This document shows, piece by piece, positions 12,097-24,462 of a stretch of 64,000 bases of DNA. Source of the DNA: Neostapfia colusana (lineage: Eukaryota; Streptophyta; Magnoliopsida; Poales; Poaceae); NCBI GenBank assembly GCA_030760725.1, contig JASWHV010000011.1, positions 80,887,765 through 80,951,764 on the forward strand, in the 5' to 3' direction. Below the pieces are notes generated by a model that ran no database searches, was not told the DNA's origin, and was given only the letters and a program-made list of their open reading frames with translations. A program made the translations under genes and the position numbers. Every line of letters begins with the position of its first letter. Positions within the stretch are counted from its first letter, which is position 1.

Positions 12097-15000
12097 TGAG
12101 GGGGCCCGATCTCGATCACGGGGTCGTGCCGCCTTGCCCTAGGAATCGCATTGGGTGGTGCCGTGTTATGCGGCACCCAACAGCACACATACAAGGAACA
12201 CAGTATTACATAAATCAAAAGCGGAAGCTTACAATTATTCTTTGTAAATAATTTACATAAAATAGCTACAGCGGAAGTCTATAAACAGCTCACGATGAAT
12301 ATCTAAGAAGCACTCGAGAAGAGATCCAGCCCGCGGACTCCTCTCGCTAGCAACACGAAGACATGGCAGCGGCTAGGTTCTCCAAGGGTGACATGACTCG
12401 GAAGTTTCCGAGTCTCACCGGACAACCTTCTTTATAGCGTCGATGCTTACCTGCAAAACCACTTATATAGCAAGAGTGAGCATAAAGGCTCAGCAAGACT
12501 TAACCATCTCTCCTAAAGCACGAAACTCTACATGAACGTAACCTAAGACCTATCCTGTAATTTGCGAAAAGACTCGCCTACGAGTTCATCCTTAACTTTC
12601 AGATTTTAGCCATAATAGTAGTGACCTTGCGCCCAGCAACATTGGAACTCCACAATCAAACAAGAAACGCTTCATTCCAATGTTACTTGTCCCAAGGTGA
12701 AAAATAAATTTAGTTTGCTCTATCTCTACTTCAAACATGGTTTTCATGCAACTTAACATAATCACAACAGCAATTATACTTTTTGCAAACTGTTTCCACA
12801 CAAGTTGATTTAACTACGTCACAACATGGGAGCAAGCGGTACTCAATAACTGCGAGGGACGGTGATTCGAATCAAACACTACCCGGATAACTCGACACAT
12901 ACGCCCGCCTCTGAAGACCCATCTCTGGCGTCCTTCATTACGTCGTATGTGGCAACCTTTCTCAGGACACTAAACTGTAGAACCGGTCGCGCCGTCTCGG
13001 GCTCATAGGTCTAACGAGACGATGTGGTATGCCTCTACAGTCCAGTGAACCTGGTACATCGGTTTCCTGGTTCCCATATATCAGTAAGCATCCGGTACAC
13101 AACTCAATACTTGCTCCTGGACGCGGCATACGCATCGGTCCTTAACCGACACAGGCAGAGCCACTCGACCAAGACCTCGTCTTGTCGCAGCCTAACCCCT
13201 CTGCCCGGTCTCATCTTTAGAAATGTAAACTTTAGTTTGCTTCCTTTCCCAACCACACTTATGATATTCTAAACTATAGCTCGCGAGTAGTTTCCAACTA
13301 CTCGTCTTCTACCGGATGCCCTAGTCTATTTAGCATTGCCCTATTCTACAGCGATGACACATTTCTACCCTTGACCTCAGGGTTCATGTTTGGTTATGCA
13401 AGTGGAGTATCACACATCCTTGACCTAATGCACATACAAACCTTGACCAATAGTAGTGAACAAAGGGAAAACTTTAAAAACCACTTAAGTGCAAACCGGG
13501 GCTTGCCTTGGTTTTGCAGGTGACTAAAGTCAGTTGAGAGAAAGTCAGTTTCTGATGTATTGAAGTTCACTCCTGCCCTTCTTGTTCCTTGATCCAAGTT
13601 CACCTCCTCCTTCTTCACTTTCCACGTTTAATCACTACACGTTAGGAATATGCATACATGTTCAATTATAAAACTTTTTGCTAATAAATGCTACAGACAA
13701 GTTTCAAACTGGAACTTTGTTCAAGAATTTAAAATGACACTGGGGGTGGTGGTTTGGATGTGTGTCTAAGCACTATCCTCAAGTGAGAAGTGAGGTTCAT
13801 CACTTGGGTGGTGATCACCTAATGAGGTTGAACAGGACATAATGATCCAGGGCTCCAATGGAGCTGGAAATTTTCTTGGGGGTTCCTTGTCACAAGAAAG
13901 TCCTCTGGACCAAAATTCAGAACATTTCACTAAGTGGATCACCCAGAACAATTCCCTAAGCATTTAAGCATAAAGGAATTAATTCTGATTAAACTTGCAC
14001 TTTCATGCAAATCTAAGTGAACCATAATTTCCTACATATCTCAGAGAGTATTCCTAAAAGTTCCTAGGATTTTTGGAGCTAAGGAATGGCTAGAACTGAA
14101 TTTCCAAGTTTTGGAAATTCTCTGAAAATGTTTCTGTATTTATTTGAATACAGAAACTGGAAATTGGAATTATCCCAACTAAATCAATTCAAAATGAGCT
14201 GAAACTTTAACAGGAGTTTCCTAATATCCTAAAGAATATCCTGGCAAAATTTGGGGAATTTTGGATGAACCAAACTCCCTCTAAAATTCTTTTTCTGAAA
14301 ATCTTTAAATAATTTTCCAGAATTTTCTATGGGTTTTCATGCAAATTGGGTTGCATATTTGGATAGAGCATTTCATCCTGAATCCAACCCAATTTGAATT
14401 ACTAAATTTGGAGCTTCCTATCAAAAGTTATTCATTTTACAAGTTTGAACAACTCTCTGTTTGATTTTAAACAGCACAGTCACACGTGGGGCCCACGGGT
14501 CAGGTGCTTCTTCAACCTCCCGCCAGAGCCCGCGGGTGCACACCGGCTGAAAACTTGGCATGGCTCGTTCTCCCTCATTTCTCCACCAAATAAGCTCCGG
14601 TTTCGCCCTACATGCTCCTGGGAACGTGGCGCAGCTGCCGGGCAAGGTTTCCCCGCGTGAAAACGGCTGTAGGTGGGTCGGCACCGGCGGGGCGGCTCGG
14701 GAGCTCGACATGGACGCGTTCCCGCGTGTCCAAGGCATCTCCCAGCGAGCTACGATGTCCTACAGCATTCCTATGGGTCTAGGAACATGGAACGGAGATC
14801 AAATCATGCAGAACATGGCTGCAAACTAGTCGTCACCGTGGACTGTGGCAGTTTTGGCCGCCGGCGACGATTTCTCGTCGCCCGGGGCATAGGGTGGTCG
14901 GTTTGCTTCGTGCTTCGGCGTGGAAGGGCGCTAGGAACCCTAGTAGCTGTGGTCTGAATTGTAGAACGAACAATCAATCGATTGGAGCTAATTTCAGAAA

Positions 15001-15921
15001 TTTGCTGAGGTCGGTCCTTCACGTGCGCCGGCGCCAAAAATGAAATTCCGGCTATCCGGCGTCGGGGGAGAGCAGGGGGACGACAGGATGAGGATCAGTA
15101 CCTCCTGGCGCACCTCTGTGGCCTCTTGAGCACGCCGGAGAGGCGCTGGTCTGGCCGGGAGACAGGGAGCTGTGGAGACAGCAGCCTCTGTCAAACTTTT
15201 GCACGAGGGGGGCAACAACAGAATTGGCCTCGGGGTTGTGGGCAACAGGACGCGACGGAGGTGATAAGAAGGGGGGAAACAGCTCGCCAGCGTGAGGGGG
15301 ACGAGCAGGAGGTGGAGCTTTGGGGCGTGGAGCAGCAGCTCGCTGTCGCTCAGGGGCAAGGCCTCGGTGGAGTGAGAACAGAGAGAAAGACTTAGGGATT
15401 AAGTCTGCTCATTCCTATGACATGTGGGGTCCACCCCTCTTCTTATCCCCTAAAACTCTCACAAATATCTCCAAATTTTGGAATCTTGCAAATTCAGCTA
15501 TGAGGTACTCAAATCCAAAAGTCATTTGGCAATTTGACCAGTTTGCCTCAGTTTCAAATTTGAATTCAAATTTGGATGAAATTTACAAGTCCTCTTGATA
15601 TTCATATCCAAGCACCTCCAAATTTCCTCCAAATTGGTCTCCCTCATAATTTGGATCTGAGGAATTCAAATATGTCATCTGATCTTTGAGTTGGCTATTG
15701 CAAATACACTTTTTCAAACAACAGTTTGAATTTTCTCTTTTGAACATGCCCTCCTTCTTTTTGTAGTGCACCTCTTAATTCAAACTGAATTCAAAGTTTT
15801 ATTGCACATGCCAACACTTTCATGAGGAACACAAAAGTTTTTGTAAGTCCCATTTCTTGCATATAAACTCAACTTTATTCATAGCTCAAGTTTTCTATTT
15901 ACAAGTTTTGGGACTTTTACA
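12097..15921 (-). mobile_element. 5' LTR of minus-strand Tekay element (about 3,825 bp)
   Basis: On the minus strand it begins TGTAAAAGTCCC at 15921 and ends CCCCTCA at 12097, a few bases before the primer site (12094 is a possible alternative end). It is an inverted, divergent counterpart of 3664-7653. Blocks near 12100-12300, 13020-13200, 13840-13960, 14090-14400 and 15860-15921 match by eye. No gene was found. At 15922 the sequence returns to the reading frame of a Tat-lineage second RNase H, so this element inserted into that gene; the flanking five bases are CACAA, and the other end is off-window. Confidence 0.85.
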
Positions 15922-15961
15922 CACAAGTCCAAGACTTGGAAGTCTTTTCCAGCTTCTGCAC
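15922..15961 (-). pseudogene. Fragment of Tat-lineage second RNase H, stranded between two insertions
   Basis: These 40 bases continue, in frame on the minus strand, the second RNase H that stops at 18931. They encode QKLEKDFQVLDL, which follows LAAYLLQV at the other side of the solo LTR. The same order (LHVRMLEKEFLALDL) is seen in the plus-strand Tat element at about 63150. The fragment thus records both insertion points, 15921/15922 and 15961/15962. Confidence 0.75.
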
Positions 15962-18930
15962 TGTGACGCCCTCAATTTCGTGGAAAAACCACGGAAACGA
16001 GAATTGATGCATATGTGTGCCCAGGATGTTCATCACACATATACACATCATCCACAAACTGAATTTCAGAATATATATAACCTCGAATAACATGGTTTAT
16101 TACAAGGTTTCATGAGTCTTGGACTCAGCTTGGCAGCGGAAGTCTAATCTTACAGCGGAAGTCTTATTTCTATGCAGCGGAAGTCTTCTAACTAGTGCGG
16201 TAGCAATCTAAGAAGCAGCGGCTCCATCTCTACTCCATCCCCACAGGCAAGGTTGAGGACAGATTACACGCCTAATGCTCCACTTGGTATTCATAGAAAT
16301 CTTCTCCTGTCGCTGATGATGAAATAATAATGCAAGTTTGAGTACAATGATGTACTCAGCAAGTGCGGAAAAATATGATATGTAGCTCACAACAAGGTAG
16401 GTATAAAAAGGCTCATTGCAGAAAGGAAAGTTATTTATAAAAACCACGATAAAACAGCAACTTAACTTTAAGTGAGCGTAATCCCAACATGTATTAAAAT
16501 ACCCACATACCTCCATTATGTTCATCACTTTCCATGTCCCAACCAGACATTAATCAACTTCATTCTTGCTCACAAATACCTTCCCGTATTCGCTACCATT
16601 TATAAACAAATTCGTCTCACACCGAGACCAATCTCATTGCCATGACTCAACAGTCATGTAACCAAATCTTATCACCCGGACTTCAACAGTCCTGAAAGCC
16701 AAACCATAACCAAAACCATAACCAATAACCATAACCAATAACTATAACCAATAACCATCCCAACTAATCATGGAAGTTGGCCAGGCGCTCGTGACCGTAA
16801 GCTCGCCTATCATGATAGTTTTAGACTCTGTAGAGGTTGTACCACTTTACCCACAAGTTTGTGATTTCGTCACCCGTCGGTGACTGCAGAACCTCCATTA
16901 TACCAGTACACAACCGTAGGTGTATGGTCAAGAGATCACAAAATAGCCTTTACAAAGGGGCTACTAGATGTATGGACTCACTAAGGTTTCACCGGCAGGC
17001 TAGAATCTCCAATTCTCCCACCCACGGGCCCCCTCTTGTGCCTTGCAGTTCCCAGGGCAGTCCTCACTCGACTCCCATTCCCCGCGCCTTCCACGGTCCA
17101 TAACAATCTAGTAACTTACCTAATTAGTCAGCTAAGCCGCACCCATACTTGGCCTCGTGGTGGCACTGTTATCCTGGCATGTGCTCGCATGAACCGGTCC
17201 TTAGATCTACGGCAAGTAAACCACCATCTCATTCAGCAACATCCATGAACCAAGCTTGCCTAGATCTCCCCGATTCCATGCTTAGTAACATCATCAAGTT
17301 CTCATCATCATTATTCATATGAGTGCAGTAGCTAACCATGTTTTAATTCAGCTTCCAGTATCCCGTAAATTAAGCGAAGCAAAAAGGAAAAACGACCATA
17401 CCCAACTCATCAACTTTCCCGGCGACAAGGATGGTTAACAAAACTAGTAAACTCCTATAAAAGGGTGTCCCACCAAGTTGACTCAAGCATACGAGTTTTC
17501 GCAAACAAAACAGTTTCAAAACATAGGATCAATATGGTCAAGGGGCACTTGCCTTGTTCTGGCGGTTCTGGTTGCTCAAAATCTTGTTGTTGTAGTCCGT
17601 CGTAGGTAGCTCCCTGAGCTTGTCCTTCTATTTGCGATCACGCATATACAAGATTCACAGAAATCAATATCATGCAAAAACTTTACTTTAAGATGCAATG
17701 ATGCATATGCATGTTAATCCTATGGTGCAGTTTTGGTTTGTGCGTGTTCTTGCAAGTTTGTATGGGGTTTTTATGAAGAACAGAGGTGTATAGATCAAAT
17801 GTGGACGTGGCGATGATCTGGGCTTGAGATCTAGATCAAACCGATCAACACGTGATCTGTCCATGAAAAAGCTTCTGTTTCGAAGGAATTGAGGAAACAG
17901 ATGCGAATAAAAACTGTGATGATGTCGTAAGGTGATAATGGAGACCTACCTTACGTTCTTCTTGGTCTCGGGGTCCTTCTCCTAGCAGGACAGATCGTTG
18001 GGGCTCTCTTCCAGCGATCTACCGCGACTGAACTCCGGCGAAGGGTTTACTCGGCGATCTGGGGCTAGGGTTCTAAGTTGTTGACTCAGAGAAGATGTTA
18101 CGACCAAGGGGTTTGTTGAGGGTTCTATTTATAAGAGGAAAACGAAGGGTTCTTATCTGATTGGACTTTGAATAAGAGTCCCGTTCAAACTGTTTTTAAA
18201 TCTTAACAACTCATCTCTTGCCGATTTGGCTTGGTAACATTGTGGAAGTCATGTCGGTTTCCTCAGTACCGGGGATTCCCATGCATACAGAAGAAAAACC
18301 ACTTCAGAATCACGTCCTTACGCGGTGATGAGCTCCAGAAGCTCTACGTGTCCATCGGGGGCCTGGTCTCCCTTTTCCGTAAAGACGAGCTCCGGTTGCG
18401 TCGCGTGTCAAGCGAGCGAGACCTCCCTCTTTCTCATAAGCGGGCTCCGCGTGCGCCACGTATCCTGGCGGGTGGGACCTCCCCTCTCAACAGAGGCGAG
18501 CTCCGCGAACGCCATGTGTCAGTTCTGGACCTCACCCTCTCCTCGGAGGTGGCTCCGGGGTGCCATGTGTCAATTCCGGACCTCCCTCTCTTCGGAGGTG
18601 AGCTCCGTGAATGCCATGCATCAAGTAGTGCCGGACTTCCTTTTTCCTCAGAGACGAGCTCCGAGGTCAACACGTGTCCATCAGCGTCGGACCTCACGGA
18701 GGCGAGCTCCGGAGGTGACACGTGTTCGGTAGTGTCGGACCTCCCGGAGGTGGGCTCCGAACGCGCCACGTGGTCAGCGGCTGCGGGAATTGTCTTCGTC
18801 ACTCTCTGTAGACTAGAATTTGGCTCTTTTTGGCTATCTTTTTAATATTTTTGCTATTTCTTCTTATTTTAAAATGTTTTCTACATATAAAATATGAATA
18901 TATGCAGAACCTGAAAATGAGGGTGTCACA
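15962..18930 (-). mobile_element. Solo LTR (2,969 bp), Tekay-type family, TGCAC target duplication
   Basis: The unit starts TGTGACGCCC (plus strand) and ends GGGTGTCACA, flanked on both sides by TGCAC (15957-15961 and 18931-18935). There is no internal region, primer site or polypurine tract, so it is a solo LTR left by unequal recombination. Transcription sense is minus, judged from a TATAAATA box at 18126-18133 and from its relatives at 28678-31931 and 36107-39322, which have a polypurine tract or primer site. Short CATAACCAATAAC repeats lie at 16690-16755. A tandem array with G-box-like cores lies at 18330-18790. Removing it with one TGCAC restores the Tat second RNase H frame. Confidence 0.92.
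18330..18790. repeat. Tandem ~50-bp array with G-box-like cores in the solo LTR
   Basis: Repeated units have the form GAGCTCC..CACGTGTC...GGACCTCCC. Several cores are intact CACGTG; others have decayed to CACGTA, TACGTG or CATGTG. The same unit is found at 31040-31790, 36260-36960, 41540-42210, 24040-24450 and 59660-59990. The core is the binding site of plant bZIP and bHLH factors, and its position upstream of the TATA box suggests an enhancer. Confidence 0.7.
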
Positions 18931-19787
18931 TGCACTTGGAGGAGGTAGGCTGCAAGCTAAGGATTATTGCAGCAGCATTCTCCCTTGACCTGCTTGATGA
19001 TCAGCTGGGAATCACCTTTGACCAACAACTACTGGATGCCGAGAGACAGCGCGGTCTTAAAACCGAAGATGAGTGCCTCATACTCCACCATGTTGTTGGT
19101 TGCCTTGAAGTCAAGCCGCACCATGTACTTGAGCTGCTCCCCGATCAGGGTGAGGAGTAGTACCCCCGCTCTGGCACCTTGCTTGCACGAGGAGTCGTAA
19201 AAGAAGAGTGTCCAGTGAGGCCCGGTGAAGACCGGAGCTCTGAGCTCGGGCTCATTGTTGTCTTGTCCCCCTGGGTGGCATGGTGGTGATGTCCACTCAG
19301 CCACGAAGTCGGCCAGTGCCTGACTCTTCACCGCATGGCATGGTAAGAAGTCGAGCTCGAACTCCACCAGCTCAGTATCCCACTTTGCAACGCTCCCAGT
19401 TGCGTTCGGGCTATGGAGCACGACTTTTAGTGAGTATGAAGTGACCACTGAAATCTTGTGAGCTTGGAAGTAGTGGCGCAACTTCCTTAATGCAATGAGG
19501 ACTGCATAAAGCAGCTTCTACACCTCCAAATATCTTGTCTTGGCATCGTGGAGGATCTCATTGATGTAGTAGACTGGATGTTGGATGGTCTGGACCCTCC
19601 TAGGGGGGTCCAATGCATATTCTTGGAGAGGTCCGGGACTCGAGGGCTCCTGGGCCCCGGGTCCGGGACTGCACTCTGGGAGCTGAGACCCGAATGCGCA
19701 TTGGTCGTCAGGTCTAGTGGATTGGGATCTGACTAGCTCCTCGCCACCTGGCCCCCTGCGAGGTCTGATTCCTAGAACTCGGGACAT
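18931..19787 (-). pseudogene. Tat-lineage second (archaeal-type) RNase H, degenerate
   Basis: The minus strand encodes KSQALADFVAEWT, then GPHWTLFFYDSS, GEQLKYMVRLDFKATNNMVEYEAL and a DSQLIIKQV block. Plant Tat-lineage elements (RIRE2, Retand, Ogre relatives) carry such an extra RNase H between the first RNase H and integrase, and it marks this lineage. The frame has a stop just before LLVKGDSQL, is broken near 19510, and is cut at 18931 by the solo LTR. The rest continues at 15922-15961 and then off-window. The segment 19518-19787 is the linker and end of the first RNase H. Confidence 0.8.
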
Positions 19788-20760
19788 GCAACAGGAGCCT
19801 CGTCTAGGACTTGGGGTTTTTGTGGTTCCAGTCGCTCCGCTACTAGGGCCATGCTCATGATCTCTATTGTGGCGGCGATGTAGAGGAGTTGAGGCTCGCC
19901 TTGTTCCGGGGACACCATGATCAGCAGCGTTGTGAGGTACTTCTTTAGCTCCTGGAACGCCTCATCTACCTCCTCGGTCCAGACAAAGGGTCCGGACCCG
20001 TGTAGAAGCTTGAAGAACGAGAGAGCCTGCTCAACTAGTCTAGAGATAAACCGACTGAGCGCAGCCAAGCAACCCGTGAGCTTCTGCATGTCCTTGATGC
20101 GGGCAGGTGGCCGCATCACTTTGATTGCCTTTATCTTCTCTGGGTTAGCTTCAATTCCCTGGTGTGATACCAGAAAACTGAGTAGCTTCCCGGCATAGAC
20201 CCGAAGACACACTATTCTGGGTTCAACATTGTGGGTGTCGAACGCAAACTGTCAAAGACTAAGGCGAGGTTGTCGAGCAAAGATGCATGCAACTTAACCT
20301 TAACGACGATTTCATCGACGTACACCTCTACAAGGTCCCAAATGAGGTTCCCAAATGTTTTATGCATTGCACGTACAAAAGTGGGAAGAGCATTCTTAAG
20401 ACCATAAGGCATGGATACATAGCAAAACAAGCCATGTACTATTATGAAGGCAGTGTGCTCTTCATCTTCTATAGACATTTATATTTGGTGGAAACCTGAG
20501 TAAGCATCTAGGAAACACAGTATATCGCAGCTGGATGTAGAGTCCACTATTTGGTCTATGTGAGGGAGAGGAAAAGGATCATTCGTGCATGCCTTATTGA
20601 GAGTGGTGTAGTCGATGCACATCCGAAACTTCCCGTCTGCCTTGGGGACATCAACGGGGTTGGCCAACCATCGTGGACGGTGGACCTCTCGGATGAAGCC
20701 GGCATCAAGCAGCTTCTTGATTTCTTCATGGATGAAGTTATGCCGCTCAAAGAACTATTT
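19772..20760 (-). pseudogene. Tat-lineage reverse transcriptase and first RNase H, degenerate
   Basis: Read on the minus strand, 20760-20479 gives the RT fingers and palm start (KADGKFRMCIDYTTLNKAC, PFPLPHIDQIVD). 20478-20212 gives the palm with MPYGLKNALPTF and VYVDEIVVK, and 20212-19772 gives the thumb and RNase H start (KIKAIKVMRPP, TGCLAALSRFIS, VDEAFQELKKYL). The normal YVDD catalytic box reads YVDE, so the second aspartate is lost. At least one frame change (near 20212) separates the pieces. The product would be inactive. Confidence 0.82.
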
Positions 20761-20899
20761 CTGAGGCTTCTATTGCACCGCCCTGGCGTCAGGGTAGATC
20801 TTCATATGGCGCTCAATCACCTCAGTAAGGATCCCAGGCATCTGTGACGATTGCCATACAAACACGTTGACATTAGCCCAGAGGAAGGTGACAAGCATG

Positions 20900-21800
20900 A
20901 GTTCCTATTTGTCACCCAGATTCCCCGCGATGCGGGTGGTCTGGGCGGCGCCCGAGCCGATCTGGACGACTTTGACGGGGACATCCCCGTCGTGTGAGGT
21001 CTGCACACGGGGTGCAGATGTCAACCCTTGCTGATGCATGCTTGGAGGCAGCCAGCTAGTTTCACTGTAGCCGGAAGCAGCCTCTTGCGCCGTTGCCAAC
21101 GCCTGGAGCTTCTCCAGCGCTGAGACGGAGGCAGAGTGGTCTCCGCAGATCTTGAGGATGCCGCTAGGTGTCAGCATCTTCAAGACCAGGTATCCATAGT
21201 GCGCTACAGTCATGAACCGGTACAGGTCTGGTCTACCGATGATGGCGTTGAAGGGGAGTTTGACCTCCGCAACATCGAAGACGACGCTTTCCATGCAAAA
21301 GTTCTTAGGCGTCCTGAAAGTCACCGAGAAGAATATGCTACCGCAGCGCCAGATAGGGTCCTGACCCACCTTCGAGAATGGATGCCAGGGGGTGAGCCTG
21401 GACATGGGGATCTACAGCTTCTTGAAAGTTGCAAGGCTGATGACGCTGAGGGATGCCCCACCATCGATCAGCACATGGTAGAGCTTCACGTTGGCGATGG
21501 TGGGGGTGGCGAGGAGTGGAAGCTGCCAGGCACCCGCCATGTTCCTGGGGCGGTCAGAGGCGTCGAAGTTGATCGACGTCTCCATCCACTTATGGTGGGG
21601 CACCGACCCGGGGGCAGGAGCAGCCGCTGCCACAGCCCGTCGCAGGGTCTTGATGGCACACCAGGATGTGATGTCCCAGGAACCCCTGTACATCACATGG
21701 AGCGTCTTGCGATGCTCGTTGTCGGTGCTGGAGTTGGAGTCTGAGTGGCCGTAGACGGCCTTCAATGCCCGGTTGGCGTTCTGATACTCCATCTCTTGCT
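20900..21800 (-). pseudogene. Tat-lineage protease region
   Basis: The minus strand encodes an aspartic protease of the DGGA type (VLIDGGASLSVIS, near 21440) and downstream GRPDLYRFMTVAHYGYLVLKM, typical of the protease-RT spacer of Tat and Athila elements. Frame changes occur near 21405. The upstream portion (21412-21792) links to the Gag zinc region. Confidence 0.72.
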
Positions 21801-22982
21801 CCTTGCCGGCCTCAGGGTCATCTTTTTGCTTGCCCTCCCGCTGGCGGAAGGGCGCGCCGTCTTGGCGCTGCCGCTGCTGCTTGCGGAAGCACTCCGCAAG
21901 CTTCTTGATCTCCCAGCACTCGCTAGCGCCATGGCGGCTGGAGTTGTGAACCGGGCACCACTGGCCATCGTCACTGATGGACCGCGGTCATGGACGCTTG
22001 TCGGTGCATGGGCCATGGCCCCCACCGGCCGCTGCAGCAGCGACGGTGGGCGCCCTGGCTAGAGGCTTGTCCTTGCCTCCAGCCTACTTCTTGCTTCTGC
22101 CCTGAGCAGCAGCTTCACCAGCACTCCCCATCCCGGAGGCAGGTCGCGAGTGCTAGTCTTGGCCCTCTGCAGCTCTGGCACACTTGTCCGCCAGACTAAA
22201 GAGCTCGGAGAAATCTTGCACGTCATGCGTGTATAACTTTTTGAGCATCTTCTTATCTCTAATGCCCTATCAGAATGCCATGACGATAGAAGCGTTGGAG
22301 ATGCGGGGGATGGTATTCCGCACTTGGGAGAACCGCTGGATGAAGGACCACAGCGACTACCCCTTGTGCTGTCGCACGGCGTGGAGGTCGAGCTCCCTAC
22401 CGGGGCGCGTGTAGGAACTCCCAAAGTTGGATGTGAACCGCCAGCACAACTCTTCTCAGGAGGATATGGAGCCTGAAGGAAGGTTCATGAGCCATGACCG
22501 GGCAGTGCCAGTCAAGGCCACCAGGAAGTAGTTGGCCATGACGGCCTCATTCCCTCCTGCAGCTAGTATGGAGGTCGAGTAGATCGGTAGGAACTCGGCA
22601 TGGTTGACAGTCTCGTCGTACTTCTCCAACAAGTGTGGCAGCGGCTTGGTGGTCAGACCACCATGCGAAGATGTGGGGTGAGTGCCATGCAGCCCCCACC
22701 TGCTACTAGAGAAGCAGGGGTCTGCGCAGCGCATCTCGCAGGTACGGCATTCGGGGTGCCATACTCGCCCTTGAGGTTGCGGCGTCTCTCGCGACGTCGC
22801 TCGATGGTGATGCGGACATCTTCACTCATGCAACGGCGGTCCAACTCGACCCTGAGGTCAGTTTTGGCCTGCCTAGCCGTGATCGCCATGCGCGCCGTAG
22901 CCGTCTCGCATGCCACCATCGGCGTATGTGACTGCGCCTGCAACAGCTCAGCCCGCTGCCTTCTGTAGGCTAGTGTATTCAT
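21800..22982 (-). pseudogene. Tat-lineage Gag, degenerate
   Basis: The minus strand encodes RRERRRNLKGEYG and a Gag core (EKYDETVNHAEFLPIYSTSI, FLVALTGTARSWLMNLP). A second part near 22060-22424 follows in another frame. A knuckle-like CPVHNSSRHGASEC stretch at about 21900-21955 replaces the standard CCHC. The same landmarks occur in the plus-strand Tat element at 61200-62640. Stops and frameshifts near 22455 and 22734 break it. Confidence 0.75.
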
Positions 22983-23330
22983 GGCGGTGGTGACGAGGTG
23001 GTCGACGTCGTTGCGCCACTGCTCTGCTTACTCTAGGGGAGCATCTTCGCCCGGTGGGTTGTGGAGAAGAGTGCGTGCTGCGACCAGCACGCTCTCCGGG
23101 CTTGCAACTGGTGGCACCGTTGCCGCTGTGTGGTGGCAGCAGTGGCTGCCTCGGGAACGGCGACCGTCTGGTCACCTGCTTGGCAGAGATCTACCCGCTC
23201 TGGAGTGGGAAGTGGCTTCCTCCTCCTTCCCCTGGAGACGACGATGAGTGGGGTGAGAGGAGCCAGCAATGGACTGGATGTTCACCATGGTGGCGATGCT
23301 CGGTCGTCTAGAGAGCGTCAAAGCCCCCTA
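22983..23330 (-). other. Leader of minus-strand Tat element
   Basis: About 350 bases lie between the primer site and the first Gag codons. The open frames on both strands here (for example 23061-23432, plus) are high-GC chance frames. Confidence 0.5.
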
Positions 23331-23342
23331 CCTGGCGCGTCA
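23331..23342 (-). other. Probable primer-binding site of minus-strand Tat element
   Basis: The minus strand reads TGACGCGCCAGG two bases inside the LTR end ACTTCGACA. The plus-strand Tat element has TGGCGCGCCAGG in the same place (60722), so this copy carries a G-to-A change. I cannot assign the tRNA from the sequence alone. Confidence 0.65.
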
Positions 23343-23344
23343 AA

Positions 23345-24462
23345 TGTCGAAGTGTATCCTGTGACACATCCCCCGGTACCCCTACTGGAGTACTGGAGCA
23401 GTCCATGGAGGTATGTTGTTTGGAGGGGATAACGTCCCTAGATCAATCGACCTTGAAGAACAGAGATGAACACCAGGATTTACTTGGTCCGGCCGCCGGA
23501 GCGTACAACCCCTACGTCCGCGGGAGTGTGAGTTGTATTGCCTGTGCTTGCGTGTGTGAGAGTCTGTGGGTCAGAATCGAGAGAGTGAATCCCCTTTGTC
23601 GTAGGCTGCCCGGTCCTTTTATGTCTTAATACCGGGCAGTTACACTGTGGCCTCGGTCCGACAGGTGGCCCCACGGCTGTCCGTACCCTATACACGATCT
23701 AGGATATTTACAGCTACTAGTAGTGCTCGCCATAGAAGGAGTTAAGGCGCGCCGCCTGACACGTCGGGCGCCTCAGACCGAGTAGCGGTTGATGATGGCG
23801 GGAGAAGGCTCCGTCTTGTCACCGCGTCCTTCTCGGTCTGTTGTTCAGTACTATGCAGTTATTGTCGTTGTCATGCCGTACCGCCCTGTCATGCCACTTT
23901 AATGACTGCCAGGAGTGAACGGAGGCGTGCACCGTGCGCCATGCTTCTAGGGAACGTGCGAGCCTTGAATGCGTGAGCAGACTGCGCACGTCTTCCTTGA
24001 CTCCTGAGGCCCATGGCCCATGGTGGATTGTGGGACACGTGGCGGCCCCGGAGCCCACCTCGGTAGAGAGGCCGGGCTTGGAGCGAGAGGACATGTGGCA
24101 GCATCGGACCTCACCTCAGCGGGGAGCTCAGGTACGGGGCCGAGTACACGTGGCAGCTCTGGAGCCCTCCTCGGCGGGGAGGTCAAGCCTGGAGCCTGAG
24201 GATACGTGGCAGCACCGGACCTTGCCTCAACGGAGAGGCCAGGTTTGGGGCAGCTCCGGAGCCCTCCTCAGCGGGGAGGGCAGGCCCGGAGCCCAGAGAC
24301 ACGTGGCAGCGCCGGACCTCGCCTCAGCAAGGAGGCCAGGTCCGGGGCCGAGGACACGTGGAAGCTCCGGTGCCCTCCTGAGCGGGGAGGCCTGGCCTGG
24401 AGCTCAGAGACATATGGCAGCACAGGACCTCACCTCAGCGGGGAGGCCAGGTCCTTTTTCCA
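23345..24462 (-). mobile_element. 5' LTR of minus-strand Tat element (about 1,118 bp)
   Basis: The end next to the primer site is CTTCGACA on the minus strand, as in the plus-strand Tat LTR at 59601-60719. The outer end is less certain: TGGAAAAAGG at 24462 would give 1,118 bp, matching the 1,119 bp of the relative. A TATA-like ACATAAAAGG lies at 23615-23624. The U3 part (24040-24450) is an array of units with CACGTG-type cores and GGACCTCRCCTCAGCGG boxes. Plus-strand ORFs across it are repeat-driven. Confidence 0.72.
24040..24450. repeat. Tandem array with G-box-like cores in Tat LTR
   Basis: About eight units of 45-60 bases alternate AGCACCGGACCT and GAGCCCTCCTC boxes with GGACACGTGG, GTACACGTGG, GAGACACGTGG and decayed variants (GGATACGTGG, GGACATGTGG, GAGACATATGG). 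The layout resembles the arrays of the Tekay-type LTRs in this window. Confidence 0.7.
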
